Shown: positions 1 to 7,436 of the stretch, one piece after another
How the letters are laid out: each line of letters opens with the position of its first letter
Position numbering within the stretch: the first letter of the stretch is position 1
DNA from: Candidatus Saccharimonadota bacterium
GTDB taxonomy: Bacteria > Patescibacteriota > Saccharimonadia > Saccharimonadales > Saccharimonadaceae
Assembly (NCBI GenBank): GCA_905373345.1
Contig: CAJPSU010000022.1
Span: 1-8,736, forward strand
Direction of reading: 5' to 3'
DNA: 8,736 nucleotides
Notes under the pieces: model-generated
What the model saw: the letters and a program-made list of their open reading frames with translations, nothing else
What the model was told of the DNA's origin: nothing
Database searches by the model: none
Program-made: the position numbers and the translations under genes

Positions 1-1617
1 AGACGATTGGGCATGGCGTAGAGTGCAAATCTGAAACACATTCGGGTTATCCCAACCCTCGCGCAGCGCCGAATGACTGAAGATAAATCGCAGTGGCTCG
101 TTCGGATCAAGCAGCCGCTCCTTGTCTTTCATAATCAAGTTGTATGCGCTATCATCATCTTTTGTCCGGCCACCTTCGCCCTTAGTGTCACGCGAGTCCT
201 TCCACTGCCCGATTTTGTCTTTGGCAAAATAGCCATCGTGCACCATCTCGACCGCCAGCCCGTCTAGCATACCAGCAAAGCGTGGTTTAGCTGCCACTTT
301 TTGGTAGATTTCTTCAAACCACTCAGCAAACTTACCTTTCACTACACCGCCTGGCGTATACTCACGGTAATTCGCCACTTTGTCGATGAAGAACAGACTC
401 AAGACTTTAACATTCGTGCCCAGCTGTTTCTGCTTATCAAAATGGTCTTCGATCGTCAATTCGATCTGCCGTTTCAAAATCTCCTCGCGCAAGCTTTCGG
501 TCTTCTGTCCGACATATACTGTCTTGCCATTAGCAAATTCTACCGCCTGCTCGATAAAATCAATCCGCTCTACCACATAATTTTCATACACCGCACGACC
601 CGTCAATTCCGCCAAATCATCGCCCGGACTCACTTTTACCACTCGCCGTTGTAAGCCCCGATCATCGCTAGCATCAACTTCAATATGCGCGATAATCCGG
701 CTCTTACCTTTGCGCTCTAGCTTTACCACATTCACATACGCATCGTTATAGCTATCCTCGCTCAGCACACTGTGTACCTCAATCTTCTTTACCAAATGTT
801 TATCATAGGCGTCAACCGGTGTCAGGCGATAGAGTAGATTGTACGGATTTTTATGCGTGGCACTATAGCGTAGTGTACAAAGAGGATTAAGGCTTTCAAT
901 CGCCGCCTTTCGCACCTCGGTCTCCATATTTTGCGGCTCGTCGATGATCACCACCGGACTAGTCGCACGGATGAAATCTAGTGGACGACCGTAATCACTC
1001 TGCTTATTCATAATATTAGCCGCTTTAGCAAAACTATCAATAGTAATGACCATGATTTGCATCGTATCATTAGTCGCAAACTCACGTGCCTGTCCGGTCT
1101 TTTTACTATCCCAGACATAATAATTCATCTCTGGCTTGTGGTAGAGCTCAGCAAAATGCTCGCGGGTAATTTCTAAATTCTTCAGCACACCCTCACGAAT
1201 CGCCACACTCGGCACCACGATAATAAACTTCTTCCAGCCATACTGCTCGTACAACTCGTGAATCGTTCGCAGATATACATACGTCTTGCCCGTCCCCGTT
1301 TCCATTTCAATAGAGAAATTCATACCGTGTGCAAGCACATTTTTGTTGGTAATTTTATCAGTAGTAACGTCGCTCTTTTTAAGCTTATTTCGTTCCTGAA
1401 CCGCATGTGTATTTTTGATAAGTTGCTCATTTGACAATTCCAAAATATTTCCGCGCGCTACTGCCGCTTCCAAGCTCAACTGCTGTCCATCAAAAGCCAA
1501 AGTCTCTTGCCCGCCAAAACTCGTTCCGTCCAGTTTCCTCTGCCCAGCGAAGACATCCACGGCTGCTTGAATGGCGTCAAGTTGGTATTGTTGATTGGGG
1601 TCGAATTTAAGTTTCAT
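1..1617 (-). CDS. res: Type III restriction enzyme Res subunit, 3' end beyond the window
   Basis: This is the helicase/translocase and nuclease subunit of a type III restriction-modification enzyme, working on DNA together with Mod. Translating the minus strand from the ATG at 1617 gives 539 open codons that run off the left edge. The superfamily 2 motor motifs appear in order: Walker A METGTGKT at residues 105-112, motif II DEPQ at 226-229, motif III SATHK at 252-256, and the late helicase block SHSALREGWDNPNVFQ at 514-529. Family members are usually 900-1000 residues, so the C-terminal part with the PD-(D/E)xK nuclease lies outside the window and cannot be checked. The start overlaps the end of rhuM by 11 nt. 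Its only nearby Shine-Dalgarno-like stretch (AAGGA) is 12 nt away, so translation is probably coupled to rhuM. The N-terminal residues MKLKF..NQQYQLDAI are echoed in a remnant at 2607-2756. Confidence 0.96.
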   Translation of the reverse strand, partial: MKLKFDPNQQYQLDAIQAAVDVFAGQRKLDGTSFGGQETLAFDGQQLSLEAAVARGNILELSNEQLIKNTHAVQERNKLKKSDVTTDKITNKNVLAHGMNFSIEMETGTGKTYVYLRTIHELYEQYGWKKFIIVVPSVAIREGVLKNLEITREHFAELYHKPEMNYYVWDSKKTGQAREFATNDTMQIMVITIDSFAKAANIMNKQSDYGRPLDFIRATSPVVIIDEPQNMETEVRKAAIESLNPLCTLRYSATHKNPYNLLYRLTPVDAYDKHLVKKIEVHSVLSEDSYNDAYVNVVKLERKGKSRIIAHIEVDASDDRGLQRRVVKVSPGDDLAELTGRAVYENYVVERIDFIEQAVEFANGKTVYVGQKTESLREEILKRQIELTIEDHFDKQKQLGTNVKVLSLFFIDKVANYREYTPGGVVKGKFAEWFEEIYQKVAAKPRFAGMLDGLAVEMVHDGYFAKDKIGQWKDSRDTKGEGGRTKDDDSAYNLIMKDKERLLDPNEPLRFIFSHSALREGWDNPNVFQICTLRHAQSS

Positions 1618-2602
1618 TAGAATTATCAGTCCTTATTTCTTTTACTACCTTATCAAAATCACTCTCCAGCCGCCGCATTTCGTCTTGGCGGTATACGTCA
1701 AATTCGCGCTTGGCTTTTTCTATTGCTCGTTTATGGCTAATTTTGCCAGCGTTATTAAGCAGTTTTGAGTCGTTTACGCGTAAATACTCGTCTAGTTTAT
1801 CAATCCACTGTTGCATTGTCATAGCTTTGCGGCGAGCTGCCTGGAGCTCAGCAAAATCAAGGTATTGCGACACTATCAAATTCAACTCGTTTAGCTCATC
1901 CTCGTTTAAGTAGTTTTTTGCTACCGCTACGTCATCGGTTGTTATGTAATTACCCTTAAAGTTCGTTAGTCCCATGTTCGGCTGCGTAGCATTGGCACGA
2001 TCATAAATCATTTCCGCTGCAGTTTTACCGTGCACCGCATAGTGCATCTTATTTTGCACCGTCGCAAAGAACTTTTTAGTCATATCAGAATCTTTTTGAT
2101 AATCAATGCTCGTTGCATAAATATCTGTCACCTGTTGGTACAAATTACGTTCGCTTGAACGAATATCACGAATACGCTGGAGTAATTCTTTGAAATAACG
2201 ACCGCCGCCCTGCTTGAGGCGTTCATCGTCCATCGTAAATCCTTTGACAATATATTCACGCAATCGCTTGGTTGCCCATTGGCGGAACTGCGTACCGCGC
2301 AAGGATTTAACGCGATAGCCAACAGAGATAATCACATCTAAATTATAATGTTTAACGCTATAACTCTTCCCATCAGCAGCAGTTACTCGGAATTTCCGAA
2401 CAACTGAGTTCTCGTCCAGTTCACCCTCTTCAAAAATATTGCCTAAATGCTCTACGATTGTTGGTTTTGACTTATCAAAAAGCTCAGCCATCTGATCTTG
2501 TGTCAGCCAAACCGTTTCACCTTCAATCTGAACGTTGATGGAGACTTTATTGTCAGTAGTTTTATACAGCAGAAAATTAGCTGGAGTATTTTTCATCATC
2601 AT
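1607..2602 (-). CDS. RhuM family protein
   Basis: This 331-residue protein belongs to the RhuM family, named after a Salmonella pathogenicity-island gene. Its biochemical function is not established, and the family often sits beside restriction-modification genes. Supporting features are an N-terminal helix-turn-helix-like segment around residues 30-60 (VWLTQDQMAELF, then SKPTIVEHLGNIF), the conserved core YNLDVIISVGYRVKSLRG at 86-103, RQWATKRLREYI at 107-118, and the RIRDIRSSERNLYQQ block at 143-157. No membrane segments or signal peptide are seen; it is probably cytoplasmic and may bind DNA. The start has three consecutive ATG codons (2602, 2599, 2596). The first is 7 nt from a GGAG at 2610-2613 and was chosen for that reason. 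It begins 4 nt after the stop of the res remnant, and its end overlaps the res start by 11 nt, so it is embedded in the restriction operon. Confidence 0.93.
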   Translation of the reverse strand: MMMKNTPANFLLYKTTDNKVSINVQIEGETVWLTQDQMAELFDKSKPTIVEHLGNIFEEGELDENSVVRKFRVTAADGKSYSVKHYNLDVIISVGYRVKSLRGTQFRQWATKRLREYIVKGFTMDDERLKQGGGRYFKELLQRIRDIRSSERNLYQQVTDIYATSIDYQKDSDMTKKFFATVQNKMHYAVHGKTAAEMIYDRANATQPNMGLTNFKGNYITTDDVAVAKNYLNEDELNELNLIVSQYLDFAELQAARRKAMTMQQWIDKLDEYLRVNDSKLLNNAGKISHKRAIEKAKREFDVYRQDEMRRLESDFDKVVKEIRTDNSNET

Positions 2603-2606
2603 GCTG

Positions 2607-2756
2607 TCACTCCGTTGTCCCGCTTAAGTACTCCGACCCGACAACTTTGTGCTCGCCAAAATCTGCTTCATCCAGCTGTCGCTCAATAAGAATATCCCTC
2701 ACCGAATTGATAGCGTAAAGCTGGTATTGTCGGTTAAATACGAATTTGAGCTTCAT
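2607..2756 (-). pseudogene. Remnant of a second Res N terminus (49 codons)
   Basis: Translating the minus strand from the ATG at 2756 gives 49 residues before TGA. The first 16 match the start of the downstream Res at 12 positions: MKLKF, then N, QYQL and AI. Similarity continues weakly to a shared FG near residue 34. At the DNA level the first 48 bases agree at 35 positions, so this is not a recent tandem copy but the beginning of a divergent res allele. It keeps what look like original start signals: AGAAGG at 2765-2770, 8 nt before the ATG, and a TGATG overlap with the DUF6119 stop. The homology is lost before the TGA, and the rhuM start follows 4 nt later. The likely reading is that an ancestral res directly followed DUF6119 and was replaced by a rhuM-res segment. 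The peptide may still be translated, and could serve to couple translation into rhuM. Confidence 0.8.
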
Positions 2757-4309
2757 CAAGCCGACCTTCTCTCATAGGAAAAGCTTACGCTAAACTTAAG
2801 ATCTTTCTCTCGACACATTGCATACAGCGCGTTGATCTTTGACAAAAAAGTAAATGATCTTATATCCATTAAACTCTGTATCGGGTTACTCCTATTGGTG
2901 AATATTAGCCAAAGCTCAACTTCATCGACTTCTATATATCCACCATCGCTTGGAATATATCTACCATTTGATATTAACGATATGACTGAACTAGCTTGAT
3001 CCAGGGCGTAGCCCAAATTTCTTGCATCTCCTCGCTTTGTGACAATTATTTTTTTATTAAGCGGATCATATACATCACATATCTCTATATTCCTTTTGAG
3101 CTTAAAATCTATCTTCCGATCATATAGTTGATATTCCCCTCTCTCGCTTAGTACCTTATTATAGTAAAGCTCCTTGTAGGCAGGATTCCCACTCTCTTTC
3201 TCCCGCGAGCACCAATTTAAGAAGTCTTCTTCATTAAAGTTAATGTCACGAGTTGCTATCTCTATCTTCTTTACCCAAAATTGGAGATCTTCTAAATAGT
3301 CATTATTAAATTCCTTCCATCTACCATTTTCAAGATAACACCTCGTATCATCATCTTGATAATCAATAAAGTATATTAGTTCTTTAGTAAAAGTGCGCCC
3401 TTGATCAGATCTTACAACAAGTTTTAGATCCTTTAATATGCCCCTGAGCAGAAAATTATTTGTGTCACAGAACCTTTTTATAGTGTCTATACTAATAGAA
3501 CTATATTCGTCTTCATATATAATCCCCTTGTATTTAAATTGCCATATGACATCATCTGTAAAGAATATATTCACACCAAAATTATCAAAATCGTAAAAAC
3601 CTATATTATAATCATCCCCGCCATTCTCAATGGCCTTGACTAGGTTGTCATTTAGTTTTTTTATCTTTTCTGGATTAATCACTATTTTAGATCGTGGAAC
3701 CTTAAATTTTACATCCAAAGCCAATGTTTCGTTTACCTTTTCAATTAAAAATCCTAGTTCACGCGCACTAATATCTATATTAGCTAGCTGAATACTTGAA
3801 CCAAATACGATAGCAGACCTACCAAAATCTTTATCATTCTCAGCTTTCATTTTCAGCAGATTAATTGATTCACCGGCAGTAAAATCTAAATTACTATAAT
3901 CAACATTACTGGTTATTGATCTACTTTTAATCCCCCCATTAAAAATAGAGCTTTTCATTTTACTTTTAGACCCATCACCTATGCGTTGTGCTACATTTAT
4001 TCCAAATTCTTGATCGCAATAGTCATCAATGATCGAAAAACTGCGCCCCATAGACACTGCATAAACGGATTCTTCAATAAGAGCAATTAGTATCGCTGAA
4101 TATGTCGTAGCCTTTAGATCATGATATTCTTCAGGTAGGATGGGCTTATACTGAGTAGACCACCATACATCACTGTATTCTTGTGATATACAAAAATTAA
4201 AGCTAACGTTGCTTGATTTATATTCAGCGACAGACTTGTATTCTTTTTGCCTAAGTTTTTCCTGAAGTCCATCAAGATCATCTATCTTATAAATGTTGTA
4301 CTTTGCCAT
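2756..4309 (-). CDS. DUF6119 / TIGR04141-like protein of unknown function
   Basis: This 517-residue soluble protein resembles the sporadically distributed TIGR04141/DUF6119 family. The resemblance is in the opening KYNIYKID at 3-10, the segment YAVSMGRSF....FGINVAQR at about 83-109, the block with IKSRSITSN and DFGRSAIVFG at 127-170, the C-terminal IIVTKRGDARNLGYALDQAS at 421-440, and FTFLSKINAL at 486-495. Those positions match the family pattern of a basic 'vKR' strand followed by a helix, then an 'F-SK' motif. No known catalytic motif was identified, and the family's function is unknown to me. The gene sits between mod and res, 2 nt after the mod stop, with a strong GGAGGTGG site placed inside the last mod codons. 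It is clearly AT-richer than the mod and res ends and uses ATA and AGA freely, suggesting separate acquisition. A role as an accessory or regulator of the type III system is inference only. Confidence 0.82.
   Translation of the reverse strand: MAKYNIYKIDDLDGLQEKLRQKEYKSVAEYKSSNVSFNFCISQEYSDVWWSTQYKPILPEEYHDLKATTYSAILIALIEESVYAVSMGRSFSIIDDYCDQEFGINVAQRIGDGSKSKMKSSIFNGGIKSRSITSNVDYSNLDFTAGESINLLKMKAENDKDFGRSAIVFGSSIQLANIDISARELGFLIEKVNETLALDVKFKVPRSKIVINPEKIKKLNDNLVKAIENGGDDYNIGFYDFDNFGVNIFFTDDVIWQFKYKGIIYEDEYSSISIDTIKRFCDTNNFLLRGILKDLKLVVRSDQGRTFTKELIYFIDYQDDDTRCYLENGRWKEFNNDYLEDLQFWVKKIEIATRDINFNEEDFLNWCSREKESGNPAYKELYYNKVLSERGEYQLYDRKIDFKLKRNIEICDVYDPLNKKIIVTKRGDARNLGYALDQASSVISLISNGRYIPSDGGYIEVDEVELWLIFTNRSNPIQSLMDIRSFTFLSKINALYAMCREKDLKFSVSFSYERRSA
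2765..2770 (-). promoter_or_regulatory. Shine-Dalgarno site of the res remnant
   Basis: AGAAGG on the minus strand lies 8 nt before the ATG at 2756, inside the last codons of the DUF6119 gene. Together with the TGATG stop-start overlap, it suggests that the 49-codon remnant was once a genuine, translationally coupled gene start. Confidence 0.6.
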
Positions 4310-4311
4310 AG

Positions 4312-6198
4312 CTATACCACCTCCACCCGTACACCACGCTGCTCTGCCTGCAACATTGCGTTTGCTCTCAAGTTCGCATCATCGCCAAATGCACGCGATA
4401 GCAGGACGATTTGTTCGGCACCACTGTCAAGCAAACGGGCAAAGTCAGTCTCAGTTATGTTAGCAATAAGTGAAATCGCAAGTGATTCAGACGGTATGAA
4501 TAGATAGTTATTACGTTGCTCAATAGTTACCAATGGAGAGATGCCGCGTTTGAGTAAGACCTCTGTCAGAATATCATCATCGGTCGCACCAAGCTCAAGC
4601 GGGTCAATTGATTCAAGCGTCTGCTGGCGGATTTCCTCGGCGGTCGAGACCTGCTCGTTCCAGCGTTTGAAATTGCTTTCGCCGATAGTGTAGGCACGAA
4701 AGCCAAGGTCAAGTGGTGCTTTTCTTTCAGATAATTTATCGGCAAAGTCAGCTTTGATTTTCGCACCAGCGCGACGAATCCGCTCACGTGACAAATCCGC
4801 TATAGTATGTCTTAAATTTAGCCTATCAAGTATTGCCACAGCGTTCTCAATAATTTGCCTCGTTTTGGGGTTGGCACTTTTGTAGTTTTTATCAAGATCT
4901 TCACTTAACTGTACAGCTATAGTTCTGAGATTAATATTATTTTCAACTGAGTACTCCATCGCTGCATGCATAATCGTGCCCGATCCCGCAAAGAAATCAA
5001 CGATAATATCTCCATCCCTAACGTTTGATATATCGATCATATTCTTTATTAAACTTATGGGTTTCGGATTCTCAAACACAACCTTACCATCAAATAGTTC
5101 TTTTTGTTCCGAAGTTGCCGCTTGATTATTCCCAAAAACATCACTGGACCACCAGTTTGTGGCAGATTGGCCCTCTTCTTGTCTCTCGCTTAAATAATAT
5201 TTCTTCCTAGGCAGCCCGTTACCACCACTTGGGAAATAAATCCTACCTTGTTCTAAAAGCTTTCTGTATGTACCTTCGCTGCCCATCCAGTCATCCAAGA
5301 CTTCCCTACCGCTAGGCAGCTGAATTTTATACCTTACTCCACTCTGGCTAGATCCTGTTTTCCACGGCTTAGATGCCCACGCACCATTGACATCATTATC
5401 TGGATTAGAAAAATCACCCGTTACCGCAATCTTACCTACTCCAGAATTTTTATATAACTCTGCGTTTCGTGTATAAACTAATATATGTTCAGCCACCAGA
5501 CCAATCATTTTCATTGGGTCATTTGGCTGATTTGTCCTTCTCCTCCAATGTATATGCCCTTGAAAATTCTCCTCCCCAAATATCTCATTCATCATCAGGC
5601 GGAGGTTGTGAACTTCATTGTCATCAATTGATACGAAGATTACGCCGTCTTGCCGCAACAAATTGCGGGCGAGAAATAGCCGCGGATACATCATACTCAT
5701 CCAGTTGCTATGCTTGTGTCCGCCGGTGTTGGAGCATAGGCCATCGTCGCGCGTCACATTACCTTCGTCGTCGGTGATGCCGGCTTCCGCTTCGTAACTT
5801 TTGCGTGTCTGCTTGAAATCATCGTTGTAGACGAAATCGTTGCCAGTGTTATACGGCGGGTCAATGTAAATCATCTTCACCTTGCCGTAATAGCTCTTGT
5901 GTAAAATCTTCAGCGCCGCCAGGTTATCGCCCTCAATGAACATATTGCTCGTAGTATCCCAATCAACGGAGTTGGCTCGGTCGGTATGGAGTGTCTCGAC
6001 CGTTTTCTCTTGGATTTTGGCGAAAACATCACTCTTACCCTTCCAGCCGAGACCGTAGCGTTCACCCAAATCTACCGCATCGCCGAGCGTCGCCTTTAGT
6101 CGCGCCCAGTCAATCCTATCCTCAGTAAACACCTCCGGAAAAAGCTGACGGAGTTTTGCTAGTTGATCGTTCGTAATATTGTCGTTGTAGCCGTTCAT
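4312..6198 (-). CDS. mod: Type III restriction-modification DNA methyltransferase (Mod), N6-adenine
   Basis: Mod methylates adenine N6 at the recognition site with S-adenosylmethionine and supplies sequence specificity to the Res complex. The 628-residue length is typical for type III Mod proteins. The motif order is that of a beta-class enzyme: catalytic motif IV DPPYNTGNDF at 113-122, then the target-recognition region, then the SAM-binding motif I VDFFAGSGT at 400-408. The N-terminal lead (FIEGDNLAALKIL, 87-99) is also typical. The ATG at 6198 is preceded by AGAGGAA at 6204-6210 and lies 22 nt after the fic stop, so both are probably on one transcript. Base composition is mosaic: residues about 210-466, which hold the recognition domain and motif I, are much AT-richer than both ends. 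No simple-sequence repeat of the kind that drives mod phase variation is seen. All key catalytic residues are intact. Confidence 0.97.
   Translation of the reverse strand: MNGYNDNITNDQLAKLRQLFPEVFTEDRIDWARLKATLGDAVDLGERYGLGWKGKSDVFAKIQEKTVETLHTDRANSVDWDTTSNMFIEGDNLAALKILHKSYYGKVKMIYIDPPYNTGNDFVYNDDFKQTRKSYEAEAGITDDEGNVTRDDGLCSNTGGHKHSNWMSMMYPRLFLARNLLRQDGVIFVSIDDNEVHNLRLMMNEIFGEENFQGHIHWRRRTNQPNDPMKMIGLVAEHILVYTRNAELYKNSGVGKIAVTGDFSNPDNDVNGAWASKPWKTGSSQSGVRYKIQLPSGREVLDDWMGSEGTYRKLLEQGRIYFPSGGNGLPRKKYYLSERQEEGQSATNWWSSDVFGNNQAATSEQKELFDGKVVFENPKPISLIKNMIDISNVRDGDIIVDFFAGSGTIMHAAMEYSVENNINLRTIAVQLSEDLDKNYKSANPKTRQIIENAVAILDRLNLRHTIADLSRERIRRAGAKIKADFADKLSERKAPLDLGFRAYTIGESNFKRWNEQVSTAEEIRQQTLESIDPLELGATDDDILTEVLLKRGISPLVTIEQRNNYLFIPSESLAISLIANITETDFARLLDSGAEQIVLLSRAFGDDANLRANAMLQAEQRGVRVEVV
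4317..4324 (-). promoter_or_regulatory. Shine-Dalgarno site of the DUF6119 gene
   Basis: GGAGGTGG on the minus strand encodes the last mod residues (VEVV) and lies 7 nt before the ATG at 4309. It fixes that start and shows that the organism uses classical ribosome binding sites inside operons. Confidence 0.85.
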
Positions 6199-6203
6199 TA
6201 TAC

Positions 6204-6210
6204 TTCCTCT
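6204..6210 (-). promoter_or_regulatory. Shine-Dalgarno site of mod
   Basis: AGAGGAA on the minus strand lies 5 nt before the mod ATG at 6198, within the 22-nt gap after fic. No room for a promoter is visible in this gap, so mod should be co-transcribed with fic. Confidence 0.8.
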
Positions 6211-6220
6211 TTATTATAAA

Positions 6221-7396
6221 TCATCCTAGAGGTTCGTCTTCTGCGAATACTTCTACATAATCTTTATACGTATACTTCTTACCATAACCATCGTTCTCGT
6301 CAGCTGGATAAAGGATATTCATATCAACGAGACGATCTATCAGTTTGTAAGCTGATGGTCTACTATACCCAGTTTGATTAACAACATCAGCGATACCTAC
6401 GGTTGGCATTTTATAAAGAAAGCGGATCATATCAAGTGTTTTCGGAGCCGTAGCCTTGCCAAGCTTCTGAGCTTTCCGCATGTCTCGTTCCCGTAATTCA
6501 GTTATCTTCCGGCACGTTTCAATAGATGAATTAGCGATATCTATCACGCCATCTAAAAAGAAATCTACCCATTCTCCAACATTACCGTTCTCTGAATGGT
6601 AAGCATTGAGTTTTTCATAGTAGACCTCTTGGTGCTCCTTAAAATACGTCGACAAATAGAGAACTGGCATTTCCAACAATCGCCGATGCCACAAAAACAT
6701 CGTCACGAGCATACGCCCAGTTCGTCCATTACCATCAAGAAATGGGTGGATTGTCTCAAACTGAGCATGCAGTAAGCCAGCTTTAATCAGTGGTAAGTAT
6801 TCATCGTCAGCATGAATGAATTTTTCTAGGTCGTCTAACGCCTGGTTCATTTCGCGAACAGGCGGCGGCACAAAACGTGCGCTGTCCGGGCGAGTACCGC
6901 CGATCCAGTTCTGCGTACGACGAAACTCACCAGGGAAAGAGTTATGAGTATTACGTGCACCAATCATAAGCTTTTCGTGTAGCTCACGAATGAAACGCAG
7001 CGAAAACGGAAAATCCTTTGCCCGCTCTAATCCATAATTAAGCGCCTCAATATAGTGCAAAATATCATCAACGTCTTGCGGCAAATTATTACGCCGCTCA
7101 ATATTTAGCGCCTCGATTGCGTCAGAGATAGATGCCTGCGTACCTTCAATTTGGCTTGAGGATGAAGCATCTTTGCGAACGAACATTTCCAAAAAATAAT
7201 CTCTATCTGGCAGTAAGGCTGTAATGCCGTCTAGTTTCCCTAAGAGTCGCATCGCCTCAGCATGCTTCTGTTGAATAGCCGATGAGAACACTAGTGTATC
7301 TTTTGGCGGAAACGGCTCTAAGACAAAAGCCTTAAACCCTTCTGGCTGGGGTCTATATACACCAATCCTAGGATTTTTACTGCTAATCTTAGTCAT
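6221..7396 (-). CDS. fic: Fic family AMP-transferase with C-terminal winged helix (class II)
   Basis: Fic enzymes transfer AMP from ATP to hydroxyl side chains of target proteins. From the chosen start the protein has 391 residues. An N-terminal Fic_N-type region carries the inhibitory-helix motif SSQIEG at 80-85, which fits (S/T)xxxE(G/N) and marks class II self-inhibited Fic proteins. A flap segment GGTRPDSARFVPPP spans 166-179, and the active-site loop HPFLDGNGRTGR at 217-228 is fully canonical. A winged helix follows at about 332-364 (VGIADVVNQTGYSRPSAYKL), likely DNA binding. The target is unknown. An ATG at 7417 would add seven residues, but it lies between the -35 and -10 boxes of the best promoter and within a 41-bp repeat unit, so 7396 is preferred. 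Neither start has a Shine-Dalgarno site. The gene is first in the restriction operon, and its winged helix is a plausible reader of the upstream repeats. Confidence 0.95.
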   Translation of the reverse strand: MTKISSKNPRIGVYRPQPEGFKAFVLEPFPPKDTLVFSSAIQQKHAEAMRLLGKLDGITALLPDRDYFLEMFVRKDASSSSQIEGTQASISDAIEALNIERRNNLPQDVDDILHYIEALNYGLERAKDFPFSLRFIRELHEKLMIGARNTHNSFPGEFRRTQNWIGGTRPDSARFVPPPVREMNQALDDLEKFIHADDEYLPLIKAGLLHAQFETIHPFLDGNGRTGRMLVTMFLWHRRLLEMPVLYLSTYFKEHQEVYYEKLNAYHSENGNVGEWVDFFLDGVIDIANSSIETCRKITELRERDMRKAQKLGKATAPKTLDMIRFLYKMPTVGIADVVNQTGYSRPSAYKLIDRLVDMNILYPADENDGYGKKYTYKDYVEVFAEDEPLG

Positions 7397-7400
7397 ACTA

Positions 7401-7436
7401 TGTAAAGATTTTAGCATTTTTTATTTACATTTACAA
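7401..7436 (-). promoter_or_regulatory. Predicted promoter of the fic-mod-res operon
   Basis: On the minus strand, TTGTAA (7431-7436) is followed by a 17-nt spacer and TAAAAT (7408-7413). The expected transcription start, near 7401, leaves a leader of about five bases before the ATG at 7396, so the mRNA would be nearly leaderless. The boxes are moderate matches in AT-rich DNA, but the spacing is ideal and the same layout recurs for the gene at 8071-8367. Confidence 0.5.

Noticed and set aside
301..654. Plus-strand open frame of 117 codons, with a smaller one at 380-580 and another at 73-267
   Set aside because: They lie antisense within the res coding sequence, whose helicase motifs are clear; the translated products look like no family.
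2128..2322. Minus-strand 64-codon frame inside rhuM
   Set aside because: Alternative-frame shadow of the well-supported rhuM reading frame; no start signals of its own.
5469..5777. Plus-strand open frame of 102 codons
   Set aside because: Antisense to the mod region that contains the conserved N-terminal block and approaches DPPY; low-complexity serine-rich product.
4312..6198. Phase-variable simple-sequence repeats in mod
   Set aside because: Type III mod genes often carry them, so I looked for tandem short repeats or long homopolymers; none were found.
7397..7417. Upstream ATG at 7417 as the fic start
   Set aside because: It sits within a 41-bp repeat unit and between the predicted -35 and -10 boxes, and has no ribosome binding site. 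Still possible if another promoter is used.
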